Shown piece by piece: positions 21,862 through 30,841 of a DNA stretch of 64,000 bases. How positions within the stretch are numbered: the stretch's first letter is position 1; each line of letters starts with the position of its first letter. The translations under genes and the position numbers were made by a program. This stretch comes from an uncultured Collinsella sp. (GTDB taxonomy: Bacteria; Actinomycetota; Coriobacteriia; Coriobacteriales; Coriobacteriaceae): NCBI GenBank assembly GCA_958369225.1, contig CATXID010000003.1, positions 186,001 through 250,000 on the forward strand. Direction: 5' to 3'. The notes beneath the pieces are model-generated. The model saw only the letters and a program-made list of their open reading frames with translations. It did no database searches and had not been told where the DNA came from.

Positions 21862-21918
21862 AATTTGGAATACAATGCCGCTAAGTTAGACCTCTGATAA
21901 TCGAACTGGAGTTTGTCG

Positions 21919-23167
21919 ATGGATGAGTACGGCTCTCGGGAAATTAAACGATCGGATTCGACGAAGGAGGAGAATGCTAAGAAGCCGCTCGTGCTCTTCG
22001 GGTGCGAGTTCTCCCGCAAGCAGGTCTGCGCGGCTGGTGCGGGAATCCTCTGTGCGGCGCTTCTCGTCGGCGGCGGGGCTTACGCCATCTCACATGCCAG
22101 TTGGACGGGAGATTCCAATGCCCCTGTGGTGTCCCAGTCAAAGGACGATGAGAAGCAGGACATGGTACTTACTCTTGAGGTAAAGGCTGACGGCTGGGAT
22201 GCGGACACTTCCACGCCCGTTATCGCCCATATAGAGGATGCGGACGGGAAGGTGGACTTCTACACCGCCATCGCTGCGAACAAGCAGGTGACCGTGAGGG
22301 TCGGCAAGTCCGGTACCTATACCGTCACATTCATTTCACCGGTGAACGCCGACGGTTCCATCTATAAGGTGTCATCGAAGAAGGTTACCGCCGGGAAGGC
22401 CGATAAGAAGACGGCCAGCACGGGTGTGACTTTCAACAAGGTGGATGCGGACAAGGTGACGAAGGATGACCTGACCGCCATCGCCAAGGACGTTGCAGCA
22501 GCCGTGAAGAAGGGCGATTCCACCCTGACCGGAGACAGGGGCGCGGCGGTCGCGAAGAAGTTCGAGGACAACATAAAGAAGAACCCGAACGCCGACGCGG
22601 ATGCCGTCGAGAAGGAGAGCGAAAAGGCGCAGGAGACGGCCAAGGAGGACAAGTCCGATGCGAAGACACCGGAGACCTCCGACAACAAGAAGAACGATAG
22701 CGGAAACAACGGCTCTGGAAATAAGTCGGACAGCAAGCCGAGCGGAGGTAGCGGAAACTCCGGCTCCGGTTCCAGTTCGGGCGGCTCCTCGAAGAAGGAT
22801 GACACCCCGGCGCATGTCCATAAGTACGATATCTATCATCCGGCAGTAACCCACACGGAGACCGTGCATCATCCGGCGGTGACTCATACGGAGACCGTGC
22901 ATCATCCGGCGGTGACTCATACGGAGTCTCGTTCTATCTGCAATGGATGCGGTGAGGATATTACGGGTAACGAGCGGAGTCATGCAAAAGCCGCAGCCTT
23001 GGCAGGAAACTATGCATGTGGGTCATGCCATAGTGAGCCGCGTACCGTGACGGATTCCGCAGCATGGGATGAAACGGTCACCGTGACGGATTCCAAGGCG
23101 TGGGATGAAACGGTCACCGTGACGGATTCGCCTGCGTACTACACCTGCTCCTGCGGTGCTCGCAAAT
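21919..23167 (+). CDS. Surface protein with His-Pro repeats and cysteine-rich C-terminus
   Basis: A ~416-residue single-span membrane protein (stop at 23167-23169). A short charged cytoplasmic tail (1-~35) is followed by one span (about 37-60, AGILCAALLVGGGAYAISHA). An outside domain (about 75-190) resembles that of the protein at 10294 (SPVNADGSIYKVSSKKVTA). A helical Lys/Asp/Glu part and a Ser/Gly/Asn linker (about 255-295) lead to three 11-residue repeats of the type HHPAVTHTETV. A cysteine-pair module (CNGCGEDITG, CGSCHSEP), two repeats of TVTDS(A/K)AWDE and a final CSCGARK follow. The repeats and Cys pairs suggest metal binding. ATG at 21919 has GGAG upstream. Function is unknown. Confidence 0.8.
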
Positions 23168-23177
23168 AGGTGATTCC

Positions 23178-23537
23178 ATGTTTACAGATATACTTCATGA
23201 TTGCTGCAATGAAGATACCGGGCTACCGGTAAAGAATCACCTTCCGCCTGAGCTTGGCGCACGATTCAAGACGCGTAAGCAATGGCAGGAGTGGGGATAT
23301 GAACCAAAACCCGGAGAGCAGGGGCATCGGATGCATCCGAGTTCGCTTGCCTATCGCAGCTATGTCTATTTCCATGAGAGCGAAGTATGCTCGTATGCGG
23401 GAACGGAACCGGCAGATGATGCAAGGTATCAGACTCATGTGAGCAAGAAGACTGTCGCGCTTGAAAAATGTACCGGTCATGGAGGTCTAGCTGCAATCGG
23501 CTGGAAAGAGCCGCGACCGTATAGGGATAGAAGCTAA
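23178..23537 (+). CDS. Small hypothetical protein of the mobile element
   Basis: A 119-residue protein starting eight bases after the surface-protein stop, with GGTGA upstream, so co-transcribed. It has no membrane span. It contains scattered Cys and His (HDCCNEDTG, CSYAG, KCTGHGG) and a Trp-rich stretch (RKQWQEWGYEPKPGEQGHRMH). I do not recognise the family. Its tight linkage suggests a functional partner of the surface protein. A terminator follows. Confidence 0.65.
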   Translation: MFTDILHDCCNEDTGLPVKNHLPPELGARFKTRKQWQEWGYEPKPGEQGHRMHPSSLAYRSYVYFHESEVCSYAGTEPADDARYQTHVSKKTVALEKCTGHGGLAAIGWKEPRPYRDRS

Positions 23538-23546
23538 GTCCAGACA

Positions 23547-23580
23547 GAAAGCCCCGACCATCTGGTCGGGGCTTTCTTAA
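23547..23580 (+). terminator. Terminator after the surface-protein operon
   Basis: A 15-bp perfect stem AGAAAGCCCCGACCA/TGGTCGGGGCTTTCT with a two-base loop is followed by TAA and T-poor sequence. The stem's 3' arm itself ends in TTTCT. It lies ten bases after the stop at 23537. Confidence 0.88.
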
Positions 23581-24032
23581 TGCTCATCGATCGGCCTTGC
23601 GGCCGATGGGTCCCGCCCATAAGCGGGACCCCCGCGACGCGTGGCGTCGCTCTCGCTACGGCTTCCTGCAACGCTCCCAAGGATCGCGTTTCGTCCGCCT
23701 CCGCTCACACCGGCCCCGCCCGCCGAACGGCTGCGCTCGATGGCTTCCAGAGGTCGCCATCGCTCCGCCGTTCGCCGGACGGGGCCTCTCGCGCCGGGTC
23801 GCCGAGCACCGTCGTGCGACGCTCCCCATGGGTCGCGTCTCCTCGGCGTCGGCTCAACCGGCGCTCACCTGCCCGGGCTCGCGTTGCCTCGGCAACCGGC
23901 TCGCTCCGTGCAGGCAAGATATGGATTCCGTTGCACGGGATCATCTTGCCGCCTGCGGCGGAGGGCGAACCGCTCCGAAGTCGCTCCCGCCAATAATAAG
24001 CTGGGACGCTTGATGCGTCCCGGCCCAAGCGC
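23581..24032. other. GC-rich, hairpin-rich non-coding gap
   Basis: About 450 bases with open frames on both strands but no protein-like composition. It holds several short perfect hairpins, for example GGGTCCCGC/GCGGGACCC at 23607-23631 and CGGGACGCATCAAGCGTCCC-type arms near 24000-24025. It lies between the surface-protein terminator and the 3' end of the relaxase gene. A transfer origin, a structured RNA, or decayed sequence are all possible. Confidence 0.45.
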
Positions 24033-24971
24033 TCAGTCCCCTCGCCCGTTCTGGTTCTCCCACGACTTGCGCTCAAGTTCCCAGAACGCCCTCATTGCCG
24101 TCGCTATCCCGCGCAGCGTGAAGCGGACGACGAGGCCGGTTGAGCGGTCGACCGCGAAGCCGAGCCTGCCGCCGTTGACCTTCCGCACGGCCCCGAGGGC
24201 CTTCGAGAAGAAGCGGTACTGGAGGCTCCCGCCCTTTGACCTCGCGAGCTCGATGCCGTCTCGCCTGAGCCGCCGGTCGAGCTCGGCCATGCGGTCGGGG
24301 CAGTCCCTCATTCGTCCGACCTCCTCGACGCGACGGGCGACCGCCACGCGGACGCGGGCGTTCTCGGAGCGCTCGGCCTGCCCCTTGCGGGCCATGTCGC
24401 GTTCCTCCCTGCCCGGCTGTCTCGCGTGGACGCGCGAGTTGGCCTTGCCGCGCTCAAGCTGCCTGAGCCCATACTTCTCGTCCAAGGCGCGGACGGTCTT
24501 CACCCTCGCGGTTGCGGCCTTGCGTGCGGGACCCTCGTCGAGCCTCCTGCCCGTCTCAAGGTCGCTGCGGTTGATGCCGAGGTGCACGGCATAGCGGTCG
24601 GTGCTGTCCGCGCGGCAGCGCTCGCGGTGAAGCACCATCACGACCTCCTGGTTCGGATAGCGCTCGGCCACATAGGCCCGAGCGTATTTCATGCACATTT
24701 CAGGCGTCATCTTTCCGCCGTTGAGGTCGCAATCGTCGGGGAGGAAACCGAGTATCTGGTGCTGCATGTAGGTGCACTTGGCCCCCGCCTTCCCTGGCCT
24801 GTCGTGGCCCATGGCCCTCCTCGTGTCCGTCATTTCCTGGAACCAGCGGTCTTCGTCGATGATGTTCTGGGTGTCGTGCGCGAGCGCCTTGTCCCTGTCC
24901 CATGAGAGGTAGTCCCTGAGCCGGGAGAGGTGCCCCTCGCTGCAAACGCTCGTCTGCTTGATTGCCGTCAT
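24033..24971 (-). CDS. Relaxase (MobA/VirD2-like, MobP class probable)
   Basis: The relaxase nicks the transfer origin and pilots DNA into the recipient. The 312-residue protein begins with MTAIKQTSVCSEGHLSRLRDYLSWDRDKA, as in actinobacterial relaxases (key start MTAIKQTSVCSEGHL). The metal-binding His motif region reads VVMVLHRERCRADSTDRYAVH followed by LGINRSD; the spaced His residues and the Asn fit motif III of MobP relaxases. The C-terminal third is basic and helical. The protein is shorter than many relaxases and lacks a primase or helicase domain. It is downstream of mobC and the coupling protein in one leftward operon. Confidence 0.82.
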   Translation of the reverse strand: MTAIKQTSVCSEGHLSRLRDYLSWDRDKALAHDTQNIIDEDRWFQEMTDTRRAMGHDRPGKAGAKCTYMQHQILGFLPDDCDLNGGKMTPEMCMKYARAYVAERYPNQEVVMVLHRERCRADSTDRYAVHLGINRSDLETGRRLDEGPARKAATARVKTVRALDEKYGLRQLERGKANSRVHARQPGREERDMARKGQAERSENARVRVAVARRVEEVGRMRDCPDRMAELDRRLRRDGIELARSKGGSLQYRFFSKALGAVRKVNGGRLGFAVDRSTGLVVRFTLRGIATAMRAFWELERKSWENQNGRGD

Positions 24972-24980
24972 GGGCCCTCC

Positions 24981-26897
24981 CTAGTCGAGCGAGAGGCCGC
25001 TGAACTTGCCGGTCGGCTCGGCCTTCGCCTTCTTCTTCAACTCGGGCCATTCGAGGCACCAGGGGATGACGCGCTCGCCCATCTTCCCGGCTGCGGCCTC
25101 GTCCAGCCGCCTCTGATAAGCGCGGCGCTTCTCCGTCTCGTGCTCCGGAGTCCCGAGGTCGAAGTGCTCCTTCGTGGGTGTCTTAGTGCAATCGGTGACG
25201 GGTGAGCGGAAGACCCCGGCTCGCTCGGTGGGCATTCCGTTGTCTGCGTGTTTCACGACGACTATCCCGTCCCGGTCCGGGGCCATGTCGCGCCACTCCC
25301 ATGCGTGCACCACATCGTCGGCGCTCTCGCTGTAGGAGGTCGAGGCCGACGAGCCCGACGCCGCCTTGCTGCTGCTCGTGCCCTGCGTGTGGCGGGTGGT
25401 CTTGCCTATGAGCTCGGTGAAGTACCGGCGGTCCTCCTCCTCGGCGAGCTTCATGGCGACCTTGACGCCGCAGTTCGCGAGAATCTTCCTGCGCCCGTCT
25501 CGCTCACCGTATTTATTAAGCTGGGATATATCCTGCGTTGCCCCCGTCCAGTAAATCTGGAACGACCTTCCAAGTGAAAGGAGGGCGGGCAGGCACTCGA
25601 CGCGGGGGAGGTTGCCCCACTCGTCGCCGAGTATCTGCACGGGGCGGGGGAGCCTGCCGCCGTTGGAGTCGGCGGCGGCCTGGACGGACGCCCAGAGCTG
25701 CGAGAGGAATATCGCCGCTATGCAGTTGTAGGGCGAGCCCTCGTCGAGCACGTGGAGGAACACGGCGCTCTTGTTCTCAAGGACCGAACGCGGGTCGATG
25801 TCGGACCCGGACGTCATCCATGCGACCGGGGCTGACGAGAACGGGCGGAGCGCCACCTTGAGCGTCGAGAGGATACTCCTGAGCTCGTTGCCGCCCGAGG
25901 AGACGAACTGCGAGGCCCTGTTCTTCGCGGGGTGCCCGCTCGGCAGGGCGCGAAAGACGGACTTCAATGGTTCGGCCGGGTCGTCGCCCTCGGCCTCGGT
26001 GCCACGGTCCAGCACCTCGCAGACGGTCGCCAGGTGCTTGGACTCCTCGGGGCACTCGTCGGACATGGAGACCAGCAGGACGAGGGCGGACAGGAGCCCC
26101 CGCGCGGACGCGGTCCAGTGCGAGCCCTTGCCCTTCTCGTCGTCCTGTACCACGAGCTCAGCGATGGCGTCTGCCGCCTGCTCGGCCTCCTGGTCCCGGC
26201 CCTCGGCGTGGAGGTCGAGCACCTGCCTGAGCGGGTTGAACCTCTGGCCGCGATAGGGATGCTGCGTGTCGAGCAGGAGGACGCGGTAGCCGCGACGGGC
26301 TAGCTCGTCGCCCGTGAGCTCTACGAGCTCGTTCTTCACGTCGGAGACGACGAGGGTCGCGGGCTCGGAGCCGTTTGAGCCGTCGCCGTACGAGAGCAAA
26401 TCGATAGAGGGGAGGTAGAGGAAGCGGCTCTTGCCTGACCCAGTGGCCCCGGAAACGAAAATCATCTTCTTTGGCTCGAAGAGATAACAGGGCTTGCCGC
26501 GCCGCTTGGTGAACCCGTAGACGAACCCGCGCGACGAGGGGTTGGCCGAGCCATCCCATGTGACGGAGCCCCTCACGACCTCCCGGCCCGTCTTCACGTG
26601 CGCGTCCCCGAGCACACCGCCGTCCTCGCCCCTCGCATTGAGGGCGCTTGAGCAGGCGATGAGCGAGCATGCGCAGAGCGAGAGGAGGAGGGTGAGGGCG
26701 GTGCCCGCCGGGAAGGCGGTGAATGAGCCCGAGAGCCACCAGCCGAGAACCGTGGCTGCGTCGAGCGCCGAGGGGAGGAACGACGCGTCGAGCGGGAGTC
26801 CCGCGACGAGGCGGTTTATGGGGGAGGCGAGCACCGGGCAGGCGAGCGCGGCGAGGACAATTGAGGTGACGAGCGCCGTGAGTATCTTTGTCTTCAT
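24981..26897 (-). CDS. Type IV coupling protein (VirD4/TraG family)
   Basis: This hexameric ATPase feeds relaxase-bound DNA to a type IV secretion channel. The 638-residue protein has N-terminal membrane spans (about 5-25 and 45-85). The P-loop is MIFVSGATGSGKSRFLYLPS (about 145-165). Walker B VQILGDEWGNLP carries the family's DEWGN/DEFAN box at about 420, and a TraG-like C-terminal region includes ATQDISQLNKYG. It overlaps mobC by four bases and precedes the relaxase by nine, so the three form one mobilisation operon. Confidence 0.93.
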   Translation of the reverse strand: MKTKILTALVTSIVLAALACPVLASPINRLVAGLPLDASFLPSALDAATVLGWWLSGSFTAFPAGTALTLLLSLCACSLIACSSALNARGEDGGVLGDAHVKTGREVVRGSVTWDGSANPSSRGFVYGFTKRRGKPCYLFEPKKMIFVSGATGSGKSRFLYLPSIDLLSYGDGSNGSEPATLVVSDVKNELVELTGDELARRGYRVLLLDTQHPYRGQRFNPLRQVLDLHAEGRDQEAEQAADAIAELVVQDDEKGKGSHWTASARGLLSALVLLVSMSDECPEESKHLATVCEVLDRGTEAEGDDPAEPLKSVFRALPSGHPAKNRASQFVSSGGNELRSILSTLKVALRPFSSAPVAWMTSGSDIDPRSVLENKSAVFLHVLDEGSPYNCIAAIFLSQLWASVQAAADSNGGRLPRPVQILGDEWGNLPRVECLPALLSLGRSFQIYWTGATQDISQLNKYGERDGRRKILANCGVKVAMKLAEEEDRRYFTELIGKTTRHTQGTSSSKAASGSSASTSYSESADDVVHAWEWRDMAPDRDGIVVVKHADNGMPTERAGVFRSPVTDCTKTPTKEHFDLGTPEHETEKRRAYQRRLDEAAAGKMGERVIPWCLEWPELKKKAKAEPTGKFSGLSLD

Positions 26898-27244
26898 GGT
26901 TGTTCCTTTGTTTTTGACAGAAGGTCCGAGAGTTGAGAGGTCGTGCGGGCTATGAGGTTTAAGGCCTCCGAGAGCCGATGTGCCGTCTGTCCGTCGACCC
27001 CGTATTTGTTAATGGCCCGTTGGGCCTGGTTAAGGTTGTTTCCCTGCCGCTTCATCTCGGTGAGCATCTGCCGGAGGGTCGACTCGTCGGCGATCTTGAC
27101 CGGTTTCTCTCTGAGATTGAGCGCGGCCTCGCGCATGAACGTCGATGGGGGCATGCCGAAAGAGGAGGAGTGGGCCACGATTGCGACCCGCTCCTCATCG
27201 GTCATCCTGACGTTTATATGTGCGGTCCTGCTATTGCCGCGCAT
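26894..27244 (-). CDS. mobC: MobC relaxosome accessory protein
   Basis: MobC binds the transfer origin and helps the relaxase. The 116-residue protein has an N-terminal ribbon-helix-helix (HINVRMTDEERVAIVAHSSS) and the MobC signature (MKRQGNNLNQAQRAINKYG; core GNNLNQ). Length and motif are typical. It is the first gene of the mobC-coupling protein-relaxase operon, overlapping the next by four bases, and lies three bases from the helicase gene's end. Confidence 0.92.
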   Translation of the reverse strand: MRGNSRTAHINVRMTDEERVAIVAHSSSFGMPPSTFMREAALNLREKPVKIADESTLRQMLTEMKRQGNNLNQAQRAINKYGVDGQTAHRLSEALNLIARTTSQLSDLLSKTKEQP

Positions 27245-27247
27245 CGC

Positions 27248-28144
27248 CTAATCCCTATCGAGGAAGGTGGCATGGGCCCCGTCGAAATCGAGCCGCGCCT
27301 CGGCCAACATTCCGTAACGGTTCTTGAGGGCAATGAGCTTGAGCGGAGTTCCGCTTGCGGGAGGCTCATAGGGAAAGCTGGGCTTACCGTTGTCATCGGC
27401 GAGGTAGAGCACAGAGTCGAAGCCGTATTCGACGGCGGAGGAACCGCCGAACATGCCGAGGCTTGGCTTGGTCGACTTCCCAGACTCGTAGGACTTGCGC
27501 GTGGTCGAGCTCAGGGCGATGACGGGCGAGCCATAGAGGTTCGAAATTTCGCGCAAACCCTTTACGCATGCGGTGATTGCCAGGCGCTCGTCGATGAACT
27601 GCTGGTCTGCCGTGGTGCCGCAGGCCAGGAGCTGCAGATAATCCACGAAGACGATAGGGGCCTCGTTGCGCTCGCGTGCCACCAGGCCGACGAGGTTCGA
27701 GAGCTCGACGGTGTTCAGCGGACCGGTGATGCAGAGATTGGGGGCGATGCGGTCGCGGTACATGCCGAGTGCGTTTTCGAAGGCCACGTGCTTGGGGTGG
27801 CTCTCCGTCGCCGCATCTGCGACCTCGGAGAGGGCAAGCTCGGTGCCGCTGAGCCGCGTAAGGCTCTTTTCCAAGAGCTTGTGCGCGGGGAGCTCGGCGG
27901 AGACGTAGACGACCGGGTGCCCGTCGTCCGCGAGCTTGTCGGCCTCCTGCAAGGCCAGAGTCGTCTTGCCCTTGCCGGGTGCGGTGCCGATGGCGTAATT
28001 CAGTCCGGGGTAAACGCCACCGAGAACGTCGTTGAGGGCCTTGAGGCCAAAGTGGGCGACGGGCTGGTCGCCCTCAAGGGCGCTTAGATGCTCGTCGAGC
28101 TTATCGGATTCGAAAACGAGGAGGTTGGAGGTCGGGCACTGCAT
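27248..28144 (-). CDS. DnaB-like helicase of the mobile element
   Basis: A 298-residue RecA-fold ATPase corresponding to the C-terminal half of DnaB, without its N-terminal domain. Walker A is GTAPGKGKTTLALQEADKL (key GKGKTT), Walker B is PIVFVDYLQLL, and SGSTTRKSYES-like Ser/Thr/Arg residues lie after the DnaB motif H4. Such proteins probably unwind DNA for replication or transfer of mobile elements; acting as a replication initiator is also possible. The ATG at 28144 overlaps the stop of the upstream gene (TGATG). Confidence 0.88.
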   Translation of the reverse strand: MQCPTSNLLVFESDKLDEHLSALEGDQPVAHFGLKALNDVLGGVYPGLNYAIGTAPGKGKTTLALQEADKLADDGHPVVYVSAELPAHKLLEKSLTRLSGTELALSEVADAATESHPKHVAFENALGMYRDRIAPNLCITGPLNTVELSNLVGLVARERNEAPIVFVDYLQLLACGTTADQQFIDERLAITACVKGLREISNLYGSPVIALSSTTRKSYESGKSTKPSLGMFGGSSAVEYGFDSVLYLADDNGKPSFPYEPPASGTPLKLIALKNRYGMLAEARLDFDGAHATFLDRD

Positions 28145-28386
28145 CACTCGCTCGCCTCTTCAGCGAGCTTTTTGAAGTAGTCGTAGAGGTCTTCCTCCAT
28201 GACAAAATACTGGTTGGCGATGCGGAAGCAATGATGAGTCGACTTCATGAGCCGGATGGCACTTGACTGGCCAATGCCGATGAGAATCTGAACATCAAGA
28301 CGGCTCAAGATACGCTTGGTGCCAGTGCGGCGAAGGTTGATGCCTGCGGAAATGGCGTCAACCTTGGGGTCATCTGCAAGATGCAT
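28144..28386 (-). CDS. Excisionase-like DNA-binding protein
   Basis: An 80-residue protein with a predicted winged helix: LSRLDVQILIGIGQSSAIRL, then HHCFRIANQYFVMEEDLYDYFKK. The layout (helix, short turn, helix, then a beta hairpin and YFVMEEDL) fits the MerR-like fold of element excisionases and helix-turn-helix 17 proteins. It is translationally coupled to the helicase gene downstream. It is probably an excisionase or transfer regulator; which of these is unclear. Confidence 0.65.
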   Translation of the reverse strand: MHLADDPKVDAISAGINLRRTGTKRILSRLDVQILIGIGQSSAIRLMKSTHHCFRIANQYFVMEEDLYDYFKKLAEEASE

Positions 28387-28465
28387 GATAAACTCCTTGT
28401 TTGGGGTGCTCGGCTCCTCTTCGAGGTTTGGCGACTAAGAGAGGGGAGTCGGGTGCCGTTTTTTA

Positions 28466-29194
28466 TTACCAGTCGGAACAAACCTCTTCAAGAAGACTGC
28501 TCCATTTGCGACGCAACTCCGGGGTATCCGGGAGTACGTGCTGGTTGCCGCAGTCTGCGGCAGAGGTCGTGACGCTCTCTTCGAGCGCGGAGAAGGCGTC
28601 GGCGAGATAGGCGCATGTCGCGTTCAGCTGGCCGATTTCGTCAAAATACTCGATGGCGAAGCGCACGAGCGCCACAACGGGGGCGCGGTTATAGTTGGTG
28701 GACGCCTCGTCCATCAGGGCGCGGCCGTACTTCACCGCCCTGTCGGTCTCGTAATCGACAAAGGGGTCTGAGGGATCGCGCGGAACCTTGTGCTCCATAA
28801 AGTCAATGACGGAATCAAAGCAGCGGCGAAGGTGCGGCATGTCCATCGCGCCGGTAAAGAGCGCGGTCTCACAACGCCTCTCGTGGATTAGCTCGAAACC
28901 GAACTCGACAATGGGCTTATAGCCGCCGTGGGCGACGGTTCCCGTCGCGCCAGTGACGTTCGAACGCAGAACGTCCGAGACGCTCGCAAACAGACTGCTA
29001 CCGCTGTAGACGTCGAGCATCCTGTCCCTCGGAAATGCCGGGGAGGGAAGCACCTCGTCAAAGACAAGGCCGATAATGGCTTTTGACTCATCGGTCGCTC
29101 GAAGGTAAGCCTCGTCGGAGACCATCTGTGAGAAGGGGGTCTTGAGGTTTTCGGGTATGCGGATACGCTTCTCGGCCTTCTTCTTATAGACCAT
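28466..29194 (-). CDS. Mobile-element protein of unknown function
   Basis: A 242-residue soluble protein I do not recognise. It begins with a basic stretch (MVYKKKAEKRIRIPENLK), then is mixed alpha with acidic patches (FVDYETDRAVKYGRAL; EIGQLNATCAYLADAFSALEE). No nucleotide-binding motif or membrane span is visible. The ATG at 29194 is supported by GGAGGTG upstream and is preferred over the open frame to 29290. It lies between the integrase and the excisionase-like gene on the same strand. Confidence 0.72.
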   Translation of the reverse strand: MVYKKKAEKRIRIPENLKTPFSQMVSDEAYLRATDESKAIIGLVFDEVLPSPAFPRDRMLDVYSGSSLFASVSDVLRSNVTGATGTVAHGGYKPIVEFGFELIHERRCETALFTGAMDMPHLRRCFDSVIDFMEHKVPRDPSDPFVDYETDRAVKYGRALMDEASTNYNRAPVVALVRFAIEYFDEIGQLNATCAYLADAFSALEESVTTSAADCGNQHVLPDTPELRRKWSSLLEEVCSDW

Positions 29195-29306
29195 TTTATT
29201 CACCTCCAATCGTTTGTCTGCAATCATCATACCATCAGACGGCGCATGTAGCCCTAGTAGTAGCCCACCGTATGAAGAGATAGTGAACATCGAGGTAAAC
29301 TAGCTA

Positions 29307-30605
29307 TTACTTAGATGACAGCAATTCAAAGACTTCTGCTGCGTTTCGGTCATTGGCCCTGATTGCATGGGTGTAGAAATTAGCCGTTGTGCTTGCGGAG
29401 GCATGGCCCATTCGCGCCTGAACGGTCTTTAAATCGACGTTGCTCGCCACGAGAGCGGTCGCGGCGGTGTGACGGAGGCCATGGGGAACAAGTCCTGAGT
29501 AACCAGTGCCGCGCGTATGAAGCTTGCCGTCTCGCATGAACTGCTTCGTCACATCGCTATAAGTCCCATAGCCGTTATCGACGCAGAAGTCCCTAAACCA
29601 TCGAGAGTAGTTGTGCCCGCTTGGTCTGGTGACGCTTATGCTGCGGAAACCGTCGGCATCCTTTCCAACGCTGAATGCGTGGACGATGGGGTCGGTACCC
29701 TTTTGTTCCAACCCGCGACGTCTGAATATGTCGCGCTGCATAGTTTTCCACTTGTCTAAATACTCGGCCAGAGCTTTGTCTATGGAGAGAATGCGCCTGC
29801 TCATCTCCGATTTCGGGGGCCTCAAGGTCTTGTCGCTGGTGTACTGCCGGACGATTCGGAGCTCCATGGCTTCGGGGTCGTAATCGAGCCAGCTGAGCCC
29901 TAAAGCCTCGCCTTTCCTCAGCCCAAGGTGAAATATAAGCATGGTGCAGACGGTCATGGGCCCCATCGGCTCGGAAAGCAAGCACTCAGTGAATCTTGGG
30001 AGCTCATCGGGAGGGAGAAAGTTTCGTGCTCGCAGGTCCGGTTTCGGCAGCTTTATGCCGATGCAAGGATTGCGGCCAATCAGTTCGTTCTCAAGGGCAT
30101 CTTGCATGACCTGCTTAAGCTTGACGTGAATGCGACGAATCTCGGCGTCGGTGAACCTTCCATTTGAACGGGCCTCAGCGTAGGCGCGTTTAACATCGTC
30201 GGGCCTCAGGTCGGCTAGGGGCACGTCTTCGAACAGTTCGCGTATGTGTCGCACGTCGTATCCCTCTCGCTCATATGAGAGAGGGGAGCCGAATGAGCTC
30301 TCTCGGAGCACGTGGAAGGACTCGGCATATGCCGCTACGGTGCTCGGAGCATCCCTAGATGGTTCATAGCTCTCAAGTTCCTCGCGGTACTCGTTGAGAG
30401 CGTTTGCGACTTCGCTAGGCCAGTTCTTCGGGTTCTTGCTCTTGCAATGGATGGTCCTCTTGGGTGTTTTAAGATACTTAACTTTGCTGCCGTTCTTTCC
30501 GGAGTTCGGGTCTCTCCCAAGAGAGAAGTAAATCTTGAATGAGCCGGGCTTTCCCTTGATGGGTTCAGATGTTCCCTTTGCGGTTGGTTTGATTCTGGTT
30601 TCCAA
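29307..30605 (-). CDS. int: Tyrosine integrase of the tRNA-Arg element
   Basis: This recombinase integrates and excises the element at tRNA-Arg. The 432-residue protein has an N-terminal arm-binding domain (about 20-75), a SAM-like core-binding domain (about 85-180) and a catalytic domain. The catalytic domain carries the Arg in HLGLRKGEALGLSW, the H-x-x-R box in PHGLRHTAATAL, the His in MGHASASTT and the nucleophile in ANFYTHAI. It is full length and appears intact. It is the gene nearest the right attachment site, reading away from it. Confidence 0.96.
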   Translation of the reverse strand: METRIKPTAKGTSEPIKGKPGSFKIYFSLGRDPNSGKNGSKVKYLKTPKRTIHCKSKNPKNWPSEVANALNEYREELESYEPSRDAPSTVAAYAESFHVLRESSFGSPLSYEREGYDVRHIRELFEDVPLADLRPDDVKRAYAEARSNGRFTDAEIRRIHVKLKQVMQDALENELIGRNPCIGIKLPKPDLRARNFLPPDELPRFTECLLSEPMGPMTVCTMLIFHLGLRKGEALGLSWLDYDPEAMELRIVRQYTSDKTLRPPKSEMSRRILSIDKALAEYLDKWKTMQRDIFRRRGLEQKGTDPIVHAFSVGKDADGFRSISVTRPSGHNYSRWFRDFCVDNGYGTYSDVTKQFMRDGKLHTRGTGYSGLVPHGLRHTAATALVASNVDLKTVQARMGHASASTTANFYTHAIRANDRNAAEVFELLSSK

Positions 30606-30625
30606 AAGTGTCCTCCAAGGGGATT

Positions 30626-30676
30626 ACGTTAGGCTCGGGGCCGGGGCTTTGAGGGCCTCGGCCCCGAGCCTAACGT
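30626..30676. terminator. Long hairpin upstream of the integrase gene
   Basis: Arms ACGTTAGGCTCGGGGCC and GGCCCCGAGCCTAACGT form a 17-bp perfect stem around a GC-rich loop. It lies 20 bases before the integrase start on the non-genic side. It may block outside transcription from entering int, or may be a recombination-related site. Confidence 0.6.
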
Positions 30677-30679
30677 AAA

Positions 30680-30734
30680 CTTTTCACCCCTGCAAGCCGT
30701 AAACGCAACTGCTAGGGGTGAAAAAGAGGTGAAA
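30680..30734. repeat. Candidate integrase arm sites (right end)
   Basis: TTTTCACCCCTGCAAG (from 30681) faces AGGGGTGAAAAAGAGGTGAA (from 30714). The 21-bp stretch 30714-30734 is identical to 21275-21295 near the left end. The sites lie about 110 bases inside the right attachment repeat. Confidence 0.6.
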
Positions 30735-30841
30735 TAGAATTCTAATAAGAACCAGCAGAAACTCAAAAACAGCTAATCTACCTGCGAATATATATAATAG
30801 GGCAAAATTGCATTTGCCCAGGTAAGGTAAATGACCATGAC

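Noticed and set aside
22835..22930. CRISPR-like appearance of short repeats
   Set aside because: The repeats are in-frame codons for HHPAVTHTETV in the surface protein, without unique spacers.
23580..24594. Plus-strand frames of 138-317 residues over the GC-rich gap and relaxase
   Set aside because: Arg/Ser/Pro-rich shadow translations with no motif, overlapping the relaxase antisense.
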